A stretch of 52,307 bases of DNA, from positions 1 to 52,307 of the forward strand of contig JADYYH010000115.1 of the NCBI GenBank assembly GCA_020853775.1, written 5' to 3'. The position numbers and the translations under genes were made by a program. Origin of the DNA: Nitrospira sp. (GTDB taxonomy: Bacteria; Nitrospirota; Nitrospiria; Nitrospirales; Nitrospiraceae). The notes below the pieces were generated by a model, which was given only the letters and a program-made list of their open reading frames with translations, had not been told where the DNA came from and did no database searches. Below are positions 36,563 through 45,243 of this stretch, piece after piece (the first letter of the stretch is position 1; each line of letters opens with the position of its first letter).

Positions 36563-36758
36563 CCGTCAGGATGTCAACGCCATGATTCATGGCTGGTTCA
36601 ATCAGCTGGAGTGCGTGCGACAGGGATTGCCCAGGCGAGCGCTGCCGATATCTTTGCCGGACACCCTGCATCGATTCCTGTCGCGTCGGCTTGGACTGAT
36701 GATTGTGTGTCTTGCTGTGAAATCGCCATGCGGGGCTGGTCAAGCGGGATGCAGGTGA
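36541..36758 (+). other. Out-of-frame C-terminal tail of the methyltransferase after a C6 run
   Basis: Omitting one C from the run at 36541-36546 lets translation continue as NPLGKAYSRQDVNAMIHGW, then FNQLECVRQGLP, to a TGA at 36756-36758. This coding-like tail directly follows the truncated frame. It means a real frameshift, slippage-based phase variation, or a sequencing error. Confidence 0.65.
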
Positions 36759-36824
36759 AGAACGTGACATACGGGATGCCTGGAGTGTGACTCAGGCCAT
36801 TGTTTCGAGAGGAATAGGTGATTC

Positions 36825-38774
36825 ATGTGTGGCATTGTTGGCCTGATCCATCTCGATTCGTCTCCTGTGACCGATCGATCGACCGTGCATGCCATGATGA
36901 CGCTTCTGTCCCACCGTGGACCGGATGGTGAAGGCGTGTGGGGAGATGGACCCGTAGTGTTAGGTCACAAGCGGCTGTCGATCATCGATGTTGAGACGGG
37001 CCATCAACCAATGGCTAATGAGGATGAGTCAGTATGGATAGTGTTCAACGGGGAGATTTATAACTACCTTGAACTTCGTCGGGAGTTGATGCGGAACCAC
37101 ACATTCCGCACTCATAGTGATACGGAAGTAATCCTTCATCTGTATGAGGAATTGGGTGAGCGCTGTCTTGAGCGGCTGAACGGCATGTTTGCGTTTGCGA
37201 TTTGGGATCGTCGTGAGAAGCGGTTATTCGCGGCTCGTGATCGAATGGGAATCAAGCCGTTTTATTGGATGTGCGATGGGAAGCGCTTCGCCTTTGCCAG
37301 CGAGCCCAAGGCATTCATTGGCGCAGGGCTAGTGGATTCGGGCCCGGACACCCAAGGGTTGGAAGAGTACCTGACCTTTCAGTTGTGCTTGGGATCGCGA
37401 ACCTTGTTTCGCCAGATCCGGAAACTAGAACCGGGGCATTATCTCACCTTTCGGCCGTTCCAGGATCAGCAGCCGTCCCTCGTGCGCTATTGGGACTTCA
37501 ATTATGAGATTGATACCCACCACACGGAAGACTACTACACCGAGCAACTTCTGCTTGTTTTGCAGGATGCCGTGCGACTTCAACTGCGCAGTGATGTGCC
37601 GGTTGGTGCCCATTGTTCTGGCGGTATCGATAGTTCAACCGTCGTGTGTCTCGCCGCTCCCGTGTATGGGGGCGAGTTTCACACCTTTACGGGAGCGTTT
37701 AGGGAAGGACCTCAGTACGACGAAACGGCCTATGCGCGATCCGTCGCCAAGCATGTGAATAGTCACCATCATGAAGTCTGGCCGGATTGGCAGACGTTCG
37801 TGGACGTCATGCCGCGCCTGATATACATGATGGACGAACCGGCGGCAGGCCCTGGCCTCTTTCCCCAATACTGTGTGTCGAAATTGGCGAGGGAGCATGT
37901 GAAGGTGGTTCTCGGCGGCCAAGGGGGCGATGAAATGTTCGGCGGTTATGCACGGTACCTTGTTGCGTACTTGGAGCAATGTTTAAAAGGAGTCATCTTC
38001 GGGACGCAAGATGAAGGGCGGTACGTCGTGACGTGGGAAAGCATTCTGCCCAATTTGTCGCTGTTGCGGCAGTATAAGCCCATGCTGCAACATTTATGGC
38101 GCGACGGCTTGTTCGAGGATATGGATCAACGCTATTTCCGCCTGGTAAGCCGTCTTGACGATGCAGATAGCCTGATCAGCCCAGACATATGGAATGATCA
38201 GAGCCGTCTTCGGATGGGGGAAGCCTTTCGGGGAGTGTTCAATAACTCCTCGACAAAAAGCTACTTCAATAAAATGACCAACTTCGATCTGAAAACGCTG
38301 CTGCCCGCGCTGCTTCATGTTGAAGATCGAACGAGCATGAGCGTCTCGTTGGAGTCCAGGGTCCCCCTGCTCGATCATCGGATTGCCGATCTTGTGACCA
38401 GAATGCCTCCAACGGTGCGTTTCAAAGGCGGAGATACCAAACGAATATTTCGAGATGCCGTACAAGTCTTGTTGCCAGACGCGGTCTTCAACCGGAAGGA
38501 TAAGATGGGCTTTCCTGTGCCGTTGACCGAATGGAGCCGGGGACCGCTCCGTGAGTTTTTGAGCGATATCCTTCTGGGAGCCCGTGCTCGGCAACGGGGA
38601 ATCTATCAAGTGAAGGAAGTGGAACGATTATTGGCTCACGAACGAAGCTTCGGCCGACAAATCTGGGGGTTGTTATGTTTGGAACTGTGGTTCCGAGCCT
38701 TTGTCGATCGCGAACAATTGCCTGTCACGCATCCCTCCTCTGCTGTGGGCCCGGAAAACTCATTAAAGAGGTGA
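36825..38774 (+). CDS. asnB: Glutamine-dependent asparagine synthetase-like amidotransferase (AsnB family)
   Basis: A 649-aa protein. The Cys2 nucleophile (MCGIVGLIH), LSHRGPDGEG and VFNGEIYNYLELR define the class II glutaminase. The synthetase half has the PP-loop HCSGGIDSSTVVCLA near residue 265, GGQGGDEMFGGYARY and SLESRVPLLDH. In surface-polysaccharide loci AsnB paralogues typically amidate uronic acid carboxyls (WbpS-type role), and here WbpB/WbpD/WbpI-like genes could supply such an acid. A role in free asparagine synthesis is less likely from context. GAGAGG sits shortly upstream of the ATG. Confidence 0.9.
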   Translation: MCGIVGLIHLDSSPVTDRSTVHAMMTLLSHRGPDGEGVWGDGPVVLGHKRLSIIDVETGHQPMANEDESVWIVFNGEIYNYLELRRELMRNHTFRTHSDTEVILHLYEELGERCLERLNGMFAFAIWDRREKRLFAARDRMGIKPFYWMCDGKRFAFASEPKAFIGAGLVDSGPDTQGLEEYLTFQLCLGSRTLFRQIRKLEPGHYLTFRPFQDQQPSLVRYWDFNYEIDTHHTEDYYTEQLLLVLQDAVRLQLRSDVPVGAHCSGGIDSSTVVCLAAPVYGGEFHTFTGAFREGPQYDETAYARSVAKHVNSHHHEVWPDWQTFVDVMPRLIYMMDEPAAGPGLFPQYCVSKLAREHVKVVLGGQGGDEMFGGYARYLVAYLEQCLKGVIFGTQDEGRYVVTWESILPNLSLLRQYKPMLQHLWRDGLFEDMDQRYFRLVSRLDDADSLISPDIWNDQSRLRMGEAFRGVFNNSSTKSYFNKMTNFDLKTLLPALLHVEDRTSMSVSLESRVPLLDHRIADLVTRMPPTVRFKGGDTKRIFRDAVQVLLPDAVFNRKDKMGFPVPLTEWSRGPLREFLSDILLGARARQRGIYQVKEVERLLAHERSFGRQIWGLLCLELWFRAFVDREQLPVTHPSSAVGPENSLKR

Positions 38775-38781
38775 CGGTGTC

Positions 38782-41457
38782 ATGTCTGCAACAAGGACTG
38801 TGACAGCGGGCACTCCCGCAGGCGTTCAACGTTCGCACGCCGAATCCCAACCTCGAATTCTTCAGAAACAAGCCTTTGTTCATGTGGATATGGATGGGCT
38901 TGCCGCCATCCATCAAGCACACGGAAGCCGCTACGCTGGCAAACAGGATGCGTTCTACGTCTCCGCAGTCGAGCACTCGCTGTTGTGGTTCGAACGCCAA
39001 GGGATAACCGCCACGTATTTTGTCATCGGAGATGATTTGCATCAGGCTGACAAACGCCGCGCTGTCGAATGCGTGGTGCGGGCCGGTCACAAGATCGCCT
39101 GCCATTCGCTGACACATCGATCTCTCATGCGACTCTCGTCGATGGACAAACGTGAGGAGATCGCTTCCGGAAAGAAAGTCATTGAGGACGTTCTAGGAGT
39201 CGAGTGTCAAGGATTCAGAGCCCCCGGCTACTCGATTGATTATGAATCATTGGAGATTCTTCGCGAGGTTGGTTATCGGTATGACAGTTCGGTCTTTCCC
39301 ACCAATGAGTTTCGGGAACGGCTGGGATTGCAGCGGTTGTTTCCAGAGCCGTTTCTCATGTTTCCGGAAGGCCGGTTATTCGAGTTTCCGATGCCGCACC
39401 CCGGCCCGTGGCTTCCTCCCTTTCACCCCTGCTACGCATTTTATTTGACCCGTTTCTATTTCTATGCGCAGCTTCGAACCTTCAGCCGCCGGTACAACTA
39501 TTTGACCTGCCTCTTCCACCTCACGGATTTTTCCGCCCGACAACCAGAGCTGTCGGGCCTTCGACTTCAGCTGTACTCGAATAATTTCTTCTCGAGCCAA
39601 TCGAAGCTTCGATTCTTGGACGCACTGTTCGTTCAGGTGAAGCAAGAATTCACGCTGACGACCAGCGAAGACTTCATCTCTGATTGGCCGAGATCGGCGC
39701 CGGACTTAAACCCGCGCACGATATTGGGCATCAGCACGACGCATGAAACGGGTGCTTGCGTGGTGAGAGACGGCACTATCTTGTCGGCAGTGAACGAAGA
39801 AAGACTGTCGCGCATCAAGCTCGACGATGCCTTCCCGCCCACTCGCTCCATTCGGGAGGCGCTTCAGGTGGCGGGTATCAATCCGAAAGAGATCGATGCC
39901 GTGGCCGTGTCCGGCCTCGAACCGAGGGACCTCCTCCCGCGCATTGTCGAGAGCTTGAAACGTGACGTGACGGACTTCCATTCCTGGAATGATTACGTTC
40001 CTCATTTTTGCCGCGTGGCCTACCGCGCGTTTTGCCTCTGGCGTGCGATGAAATATGACGCGCTCGGACAGTTTCTCGAAGCGGAGTATGGCATTCAACC
40101 AAAGGTTCACTATGTCGAGCATCACGAGTCGCATGCCTCGGCCGCGTTTAGGACAAGTGCCGCTTCCAAGGCCCTAATTCTCATTGCCGATGGAGTAGGC
40201 GATGAATTATCCATCACGATCTCCCGTGGAGAAGGTTCAACGATCAGAAGAACGGCTCAGATGTTTTACCCAAACTCTTTCGGCCAGTTTTATACTGCGT
40301 GCACGCAGATTCTTGGGTTCAAAGGCGGTCGTCACGAAGGAAAGATCACCGGATTGGCAGGATATGGAAGGTCAGTACCGGACTTGATTGAAAAAGTTGA
40401 GCGCACGTTCCGGTCGGAGGAAGGGCGATTCACGCTTCACAAACGATACTACGCCGAGGGCTTTATCCGTCCGAAATTCCGTGAGCTGCTGGCCGGCAAG
40501 ATGAATTTATTGACGGTGGAGTATCGTAATTACAAGCAGCCGCTGAAGAAATTACTGCAGGGGTACAAGCGAGAAGATGTCGCCTATGCTTTTCAGTTCT
40601 TGATGGAACGTGAAGTGGTGCGCCTAGCCAAGAATTACCTGGCAGGGGAGCGCCTTCCGCTCGTGGTGGCCGGAGGGGTCATGGCGAACGTGAAGTTGAA
40701 TATGGCGTTGGCCGAACAATTGGATATCGATTCGTTCTATGTGTTTCCCAACATGGGAGATGGCGGCCTCTGTGTCGGGGCGGCACTGAGTCTGCTGGCG
40801 GCAGAGCCGAGGCCTGTGCGGGATATGTATTTGGGAACCCGGTTCACGGAGGCAGACTGTCTGGAGGCGCTCAAGCACTACCCGCAGTTTCACATCACGA
40901 AGCCGGACTGTCTTGCAGACGTGGTTGCGCGTGCGCTGGCTGAACGGAAAATCGTCGCACGCTGCGATGGTCGCATGGAATTTGGGCCGAGAGCCCTCGG
41001 AAACCGCTCTATTCTCTACCACTGCGGAGATAAGTCGGTTAATGACTGGCTCAATCAGCAACTCCATCGAACGGAATTTATGCCCTTTGCTCCAATGGCA
41101 TTGTATGAAGACCGCGAGCAATATTTCGAAATTCGCAAAGGCAGCGAACGTGCCTGCGAGTTCATGACCTTGGTGGTTGGCTGTACGGACACCATGCGAC
41201 GACTGTGTCCGGCAGCCGTCCATATCGATGGTACGGCACGCCCTCAGCTGGTGAGGCGGGAGATCAACCCGGAGATGCATGCAATTTTATCGGCCTATAG
41301 GAACTTGACGGGAATGTCAGTGTTGATCAACACGAGCTTTAACATGCATGAAGAGCCGATCGTGCGATCTCCGGAAGAGGCGATTCTCGCGTTTCAACAG
41401 AGCCACCTGCATCATTTAGTTCTCGGGCCATTTTTTGTCAGCCAAGGCCACCTATGA
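38782..41457 (+). CDS. Fusion: polysaccharide deacetylase plus NodU/CmcH-type carbamoyltransferase
   Basis: An 891-aa two-enzyme protein. Residues ~30-310 form a CE4-like deacetylase: FVHVDMDG (Asp36, Asp38), GITATYFVIGDD, KIACHSLTHRSL (metal His pair), FRAPGYSID and YRYDSSVFP. From residue 314 (ILGISTTHETGACVV) to the end it is a complete O-carbamoyltransferase: SAVNEERLSRIK, EHHESHASAAF (metal-binding His set), LIADGVGDELSI, GGVMANVKLNMALAEQ, EFGPRALGNRSIL and LINTSFNMHEEPIV. The C-terminal half uses carbamoyl phosphate and ATP to carbamoylate a hydroxyl. A deacetylase fused in front is unusual. It lies seven bases after asnB and overlaps the next gene's ATG. Both activities probably act on one sugar in the cytoplasm (inference). 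Confidence 0.88.
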   Translation: MSATRTVTAGTPAGVQRSHAESQPRILQKQAFVHVDMDGLAAIHQAHGSRYAGKQDAFYVSAVEHSLLWFERQGITATYFVIGDDLHQADKRRAVECVVRAGHKIACHSLTHRSLMRLSSMDKREEIASGKKVIEDVLGVECQGFRAPGYSIDYESLEILREVGYRYDSSVFPTNEFRERLGLQRLFPEPFLMFPEGRLFEFPMPHPGPWLPPFHPCYAFYLTRFYFYAQLRTFSRRYNYLTCLFHLTDFSARQPELSGLRLQLYSNNFFSSQSKLRFLDALFVQVKQEFTLTTSEDFISDWPRSAPDLNPRTILGISTTHETGACVVRDGTILSAVNEERLSRIKLDDAFPPTRSIREALQVAGINPKEIDAVAVSGLEPRDLLPRIVESLKRDVTDFHSWNDYVPHFCRVAYRAFCLWRAMKYDALGQFLEAEYGIQPKVHYVEHHESHASAAFRTSAASKALILIADGVGDELSITISRGEGSTIRRTAQMFYPNSFGQFYTACTQILGFKGGRHEGKITGLAGYGRSVPDLIEKVERTFRSEEGRFTLHKRYYAEGFIRPKFRELLAGKMNLLTVEYRNYKQPLKKLLQGYKREDVAYAFQFLMEREVVRLAKNYLAGERLPLVVAGGVMANVKLNMALAEQLDIDSFYVFPNMGDGGLCVGAALSLLAAEPRPVRDMYLGTRFTEADCLEALKHYPQFHITKPDCLADVVARALAERKIVARCDGRMEFGPRALGNRSILYHCGDKSVNDWLNQQLHRTEFMPFAPMALYEDREQYFEIRKGSERACEFMTLVVGCTDTMRRLCPAAVHIDGTARPQLVRREINPEMHAILSAYRNLTGMSVLINTSFNMHEEPIVRSPEEAILAFQQSHLHHLVLGPFFVSQGHL

Positions 41458-43229
41458 GTGGTGTTCTGCAGGGATTGGTGAAAGACCGCTGCGCGGTGTG
41501 GCTCGCACTGATGGCGGTCTGCGTCTATTTGCCGGGAATCACCTGGGGGCTTCCCCATGCGACCAACTATGAACGAACCCATGCCTGGGGAAATGACGAC
41601 GCAGCCCCGCTGGCGGCCCTGGCGGAGATGCACGACACATTCGTCGCGCCGGCTGCCAACCGTAATGTGGCGTATCCGTGGGGGCACTACTTTGTAATGG
41701 CTTGTGCCATGGCTCCCTATATGGCCTGGTTGATGGTCAGCGGTCAATTCGCCCATCCAATGTCTACCTTCCCATTTGGTCTCATCGATCCGGTCGGAGC
41801 GTTCAAGATACTCGGCCTTCTCTGCCGAGCGGTGTCCATACTGCTCGGCGTAGCAGCGGTCATCGGTGTGTATCTCGGGGCGCGCGTATTATGGGGACAG
41901 CGTGCGGGCTGTATAGCCGCGGTGTTCACGATGCTACTGTTTCCCATGGCCTACTACGCGAGATTGACCAATCCTGATATGCCGGTACTGGGATGGACGA
42001 GCTTGGCATTAGCCATCGTTGCGGTCAGCCTGCGCGGGGGGCTTACTGTGAAGCGAGGGCTATGGCTAGGGATTTTCGTCGCATTGGCGGGTGCAACGAA
42101 AGATCAAGCGGCAGGCTCCTTTATGCTGGTCGCACCGTTGTTGGGGTGGATTCAGTGGAGGTCGGGGAACGCAGATCGACTCTTCGGTTGGTACAGCAAG
42201 GGAACTCCTATCGTCGCGGCTGTGGTTTCTTTGTTCCTGGCCTATTGTCTTATGAGCGGGATCTTTGTAGATCCTGCTCGTTTTGCACAGCATCTTGAGA
42301 AGCTTTCCTCTGCGAGCATGACGCGTGATCTCTACCTTCGTCACCCGTTAAGTTGGGCGGGGACGGTTCAGCAGCTTCAAGACCTGTTCGGTTATCTGCT
42401 TGACGTCATGAGTCCGCCGTTGTTGTTCACCGCTTGCGCGGGAATTCTTCTGGCAATGGTGCGAGATAAACGTTCCTTAGGCATATTGCTGTCTTCGCTT
42501 GGTTTCTTGATCGTGCTGACTCCTGTCGGAATGAGCCGAGTGCACTATCTGTTGCCGGTCGCATTGCCTTTGACCTACTTTGCTGGGTACGCGCTCGATC
42601 ATCTATTGAAGTCGCCAGTTTGGCGTCTGCCGGCTGCTTTGGCCTGCGGCCTCATGACCGGCTGGTTATTCCTTCAAACGGTGGATCTGACTCACGACAT
42701 GCTGAGTGATTCTCGCTATGCGGCAGGCGAATGGCTCGATCAGCGTCTAAGCTCCGGAGATCGAGTCATGCATTTCGGCTATGCGTCGAAATTGCCGCAT
42801 TTGCGTGCCGACGTGCGGAATCTGCACATCGTGCATGAAAAGGAGGCGATTTCGGCAATCAAAGAGAGTCGCCCGGAATTCATTTTGGTGATTCCCCAGG
42901 ATATGAATGAATGGCGTCAGCGCCTTGAATGGCGCAACGGCTTAAACTCGGCGATCAGTCCATTCTCGAAAAAAATGTTCGATCAATTGGTGGATGGTAC
43001 ATTGGGATATCGATTAGTGGAAAAGTTTCATACTCCCCGGCTCATACCGTGGCTGGATCGACCCTTTCTGTCGTATGCCAGCGTGAATCCCCCTGTTCAG
43101 GTCTTCATGCGAGAGGATCGAGCCGGTCGCCTTGCTGCGGTCGAACCCTGGTACGAAGCCCCCTACGGTCTTGCCTTGGGTCGAGTACGTGAAGTGACCG
43201 CCGATCATCCCGGAGACGCCGTCCTTTAA
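41454..43229 (+). CDS. GT-C membrane glycosyltransferase (GT39/ArnT-like)
   Basis: A 591-aa protein with about ten to twelve hydrophobic segments followed by a ~170-residue soluble C-terminal domain. The first periplasmic loop holds acidic residues (AWGNDDAAPLAALAE) where GT-C catalysts have theirs. LGARVLWGQRAGCIAAVF and YYARLTNPDMPVLGW resemble the ArnT/GT39 helix pattern. ATG 41454 interlocks with the preceding stop, linking it to the deacetylase-carbamoyltransferase. It probably transfers a polyprenyl-phosphate-linked sugar outside the membrane. Confidence 0.75.
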   Translation: MSGVLQGLVKDRCAVWLALMAVCVYLPGITWGLPHATNYERTHAWGNDDAAPLAALAEMHDTFVAPAANRNVAYPWGHYFVMACAMAPYMAWLMVSGQFAHPMSTFPFGLIDPVGAFKILGLLCRAVSILLGVAAVIGVYLGARVLWGQRAGCIAAVFTMLLFPMAYYARLTNPDMPVLGWTSLALAIVAVSLRGGLTVKRGLWLGIFVALAGATKDQAAGSFMLVAPLLGWIQWRSGNADRLFGWYSKGTPIVAAVVSLFLAYCLMSGIFVDPARFAQHLEKLSSASMTRDLYLRHPLSWAGTVQQLQDLFGYLLDVMSPPLLFTACAGILLAMVRDKRSLGILLSSLGFLIVLTPVGMSRVHYLLPVALPLTYFAGYALDHLLKSPVWRLPAALACGLMTGWLFLQTVDLTHDMLSDSRYAAGEWLDQRLSSGDRVMHFGYASKLPHLRADVRNLHIVHEKEAISAIKESRPEFILVIPQDMNEWRQRLEWRNGLNSAISPFSKKMFDQLVDGTLGYRLVEKFHTPRLIPWLDRPFLSYASVNPPVQVFMREDRAGRLAAVEPWYEAPYGLALGRVREVTADHPGDAVL

Positions 43230-43238
43230 GGAGAAGCG

Positions 43239-44234
43239 ATGCGACGCTGGCTGGCTGTATGTCGTTTTGCCGTAGCTGTGGCTCTGCTGGCCTACCTGGG
43301 GCAGTCCGGCGTCATTCGTTGGCAGGCGCTTTCCGGACTCGCGGCCGCATGGCCGTTGAGCTTGACGGCAGTCGTGGTCTATCTGATAGATTCCTGTCTG
43401 ACGTCGTGGCGGTTTTGCCTCCTGATTCGACCCGTGGGGTTCGACCTTTCTCTGTGGGATTCGAACCGACTCTCGCTGATCGGATTGTTCTTCAGCACAT
43501 TTCTGCCCGGCGCCGCGAGTGGAGATGTGGCGCGGATCTATTACGCCGCGTCAGAACACCAGGGCCGAAGGACCGAACTGGCAACGATCGTGCTGTTCGA
43601 TCGCATCATCGGTCTGGTCACGATGTTGATATGGCCTCTGATGGTGGCGCCCTTCTTTTTGGATTTGGCCGCTGTGCCCATCATCCGAGGTCTATTGTTG
43701 GCTGCGCTGGGGCTGGCGATCGGATTGACGGTTGCGCTGTTCGCGGGATCTTCCAGATGGATACGCGAGCACCCGCTTGCACAGTGGTGCTTCTCCCGCA
43801 TCCCCGGTGGGCGAATAATGGAGCGGGTCCTGGCCACTCTCACCGTGTATCGAAAACACCCCTCGATTCTTACTGGGGCGACAATTCTTTCCCTGTTTAC
43901 TCATACACTCGCGGCAGGCGTGATGCTGTTGATTGCTGCTGCGCTCGATCCCACGGGATTTTCCTGGCGCATGACGATACTCATTCCATTGGGATTTTTA
44001 GCCAACCAGATCCCGCTGACTCCAGGAGGTCTTGGTGTCGGTGAAGCCGCACTGGGCGGGCTGCTTCATGTGGCCGGACTCGCGAGCGGGGCGGAAATCA
44101 TGTTGGGATGGAGAATGTGTCTGCTGCTTGTCAGTCTGATCGGGTTGTTCTTTTACCTGCATGGCCGACGAAGTTTCGTGACCAGCCGGCCGCAGCCTGT
44201 CGCAGCCCACGGGGGTACCGCCAATGATTACTGA
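43239..44234 (+). CDS. Lysylphosphatidylglycerol synthase TM-domain (UPF0104/AglD-like) membrane protein
   Basis: A 331-aa polytopic protein with about eight hydrophobic segments. Signatures include FLPGAASGDVARIYYA, VLFDRIIGLVTML and NQIPLTPGGLGVGEAALGG, which define the LPG-synthase TM/flippase-like family. Stand-alone versions in glycan loci are proposed to move or help use lipid-linked sugars; the aminoacyl transferase domain of MprF is absent. It could flip polyprenyl-phosphate sugars for the GT-C enzymes around it (inference). It overlaps the next gene by 11 bases. Confidence 0.83.
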   Translation: MRRWLAVCRFAVAVALLAYLGQSGVIRWQALSGLAAAWPLSLTAVVVYLIDSCLTSWRFCLLIRPVGFDLSLWDSNRLSLIGLFFSTFLPGAASGDVARIYYAASEHQGRRTELATIVLFDRIIGLVTMLIWPLMVAPFFLDLAAVPIIRGLLLAALGLAIGLTVALFAGSSRWIREHPLAQWCFSRIPGGRIMERVLATLTVYRKHPSILTGATILSLFTHTLAAGVMLLIAAALDPTGFSWRMTILIPLGFLANQIPLTPGGLGVGEAALGGLLHVAGLASGAEIMLGWRMCLLLVSLIGLFFYLHGRRSFVTSRPQPVAAHGGTANDY

Positions 44235-45243
44235 TCCGCGAATTGCCGTCATCGGTTGTGGGTACTGGGGGAAAAACCTGGTCAGGAATTTCGCGCAGTT
44301 GCGTGTTCTCAGTGTGATTTGCGATGAGGACGAAAAGATTCTGAACGCTCAAGCGACGCTCTACCCTCAGGTTCGGGCCACGACACGGTTTGAGGAGGTA
44401 CTGGAGGATCCAGCGGTTCACGGTATCGTGATCGCCACCCCCGCGGCCATGCACTATGAAGAGGCACAGGCTGCGCTCCGGGCAGGCAAACATGTATTTG
44501 TCGAAAAACCGTTGGCTCTGCGGCATGATCAGGGGGCGGAGTTGGTCGAGTTATCCCGGGACACCGGCCTGACGCTGATGGTGGGGCACATTTTGGAGTA
44601 TCATCCGGCGGTGACGCTGCTCAACGACCTCATCCTACGCAAAGAATTGGGCAGGATTCTCTACATCTATTCGAATCGACTCAATCTCGGCAAGGTTCGG
44701 CAGGTCGAAAACATTCTATGGAGTTTTGCGCCGCACGACATCGCGGTGATTTGTCGGGTGATCGGTGCCGCGCCTGTATCCGTCCAAGCTTCGGGGGGCA
44801 CGTACCTCCAATCCGATGTGCACGACGTGACCGTGACGGATTTGGAGTTCGACGATGGGGTGAGGGCGCACATCTTTGTGAGCTGGCTGCATCCCTATAA
44901 GGAGCAGAAACTTGTGGTCGTCGGCGATCGCAAGATGGCGGTGTTCGATGACACGGCTCGCGAAGGGAAACTCAAGATCTATGACAAGGGGATCGAATGG
45001 AGGGCGGGACTCCCCGTTCCCCGACAAACTGCAGAAACCACACTTTTTTTCGAAGAAACCGAACCACTTCGCCTTGAATGTGAACAGTTCGTTTCCTGCA
45101 TCCAAAATGGTGTCCGTCCCGTCACTGACGGAGAAAGCGCCTTGCGCGTGTTGACTGTCCTCCAGGCAAGCCAGTTGTCCCTGGATCGAGGGGGAATTCC
45201 GGTCAAGCTGACTGAGATAACCGGAGGCGGAATCGGGGCATGA
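44224..45243 (+). CDS. Gfo/Idh/MocA oxidoreductase, WbpB/WlbA-like
   Basis: A 339-aa protein: RIAVIGCGYWGKNLVRNFAQL, IVIATPAAMHYEEA and the catalytic FVEKPLALR, followed by VGHILEYHPAV, NILWSFAPHDIAV and HVFVS-like sheet segments. The GYWGKNLVRNF start is typical of UDP-N-acetylglucosaminuronate 3-dehydrogenases (WbpB/WlbA). With the WbpI/WecB-like epimerase that overlaps it and the WbpD-like acetyltransferase at 29222, this supports a 2,3-diamino uronate route. The UDP-GlcNAc 6-dehydrogenase and 3-aminotransferase are not in the window. Confidence 0.84.
   Translation: MITDPRIAVIGCGYWGKNLVRNFAQLRVLSVICDEDEKILNAQATLYPQVRATTRFEEVLEDPAVHGIVIATPAAMHYEEAQAALRAGKHVFVEKPLALRHDQGAELVELSRDTGLTLMVGHILEYHPAVTLLNDLILRKELGRILYIYSNRLNLGKVRQVENILWSFAPHDIAVICRVIGAAPVSVQASGGTYLQSDVHDVTVTDLEFDDGVRAHIFVSWLHPYKEQKLVVVGDRKMAVFDDTAREGKLKIYDKGIEWRAGLPVPRQTAETTLFFEETEPLRLECEQFVSCIQNGVRPVTDGESALRVLTVLQASQLSLDRGGIPVKLTEITGGGIGA

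Noticed and set aside
36825..38774. Primary asparagine biosynthesis role for the AsnB-like gene
   Set aside because: Sequence allows it, but the position inside a decoration block makes glycan amidation the better reading. The symbol denotes family only.
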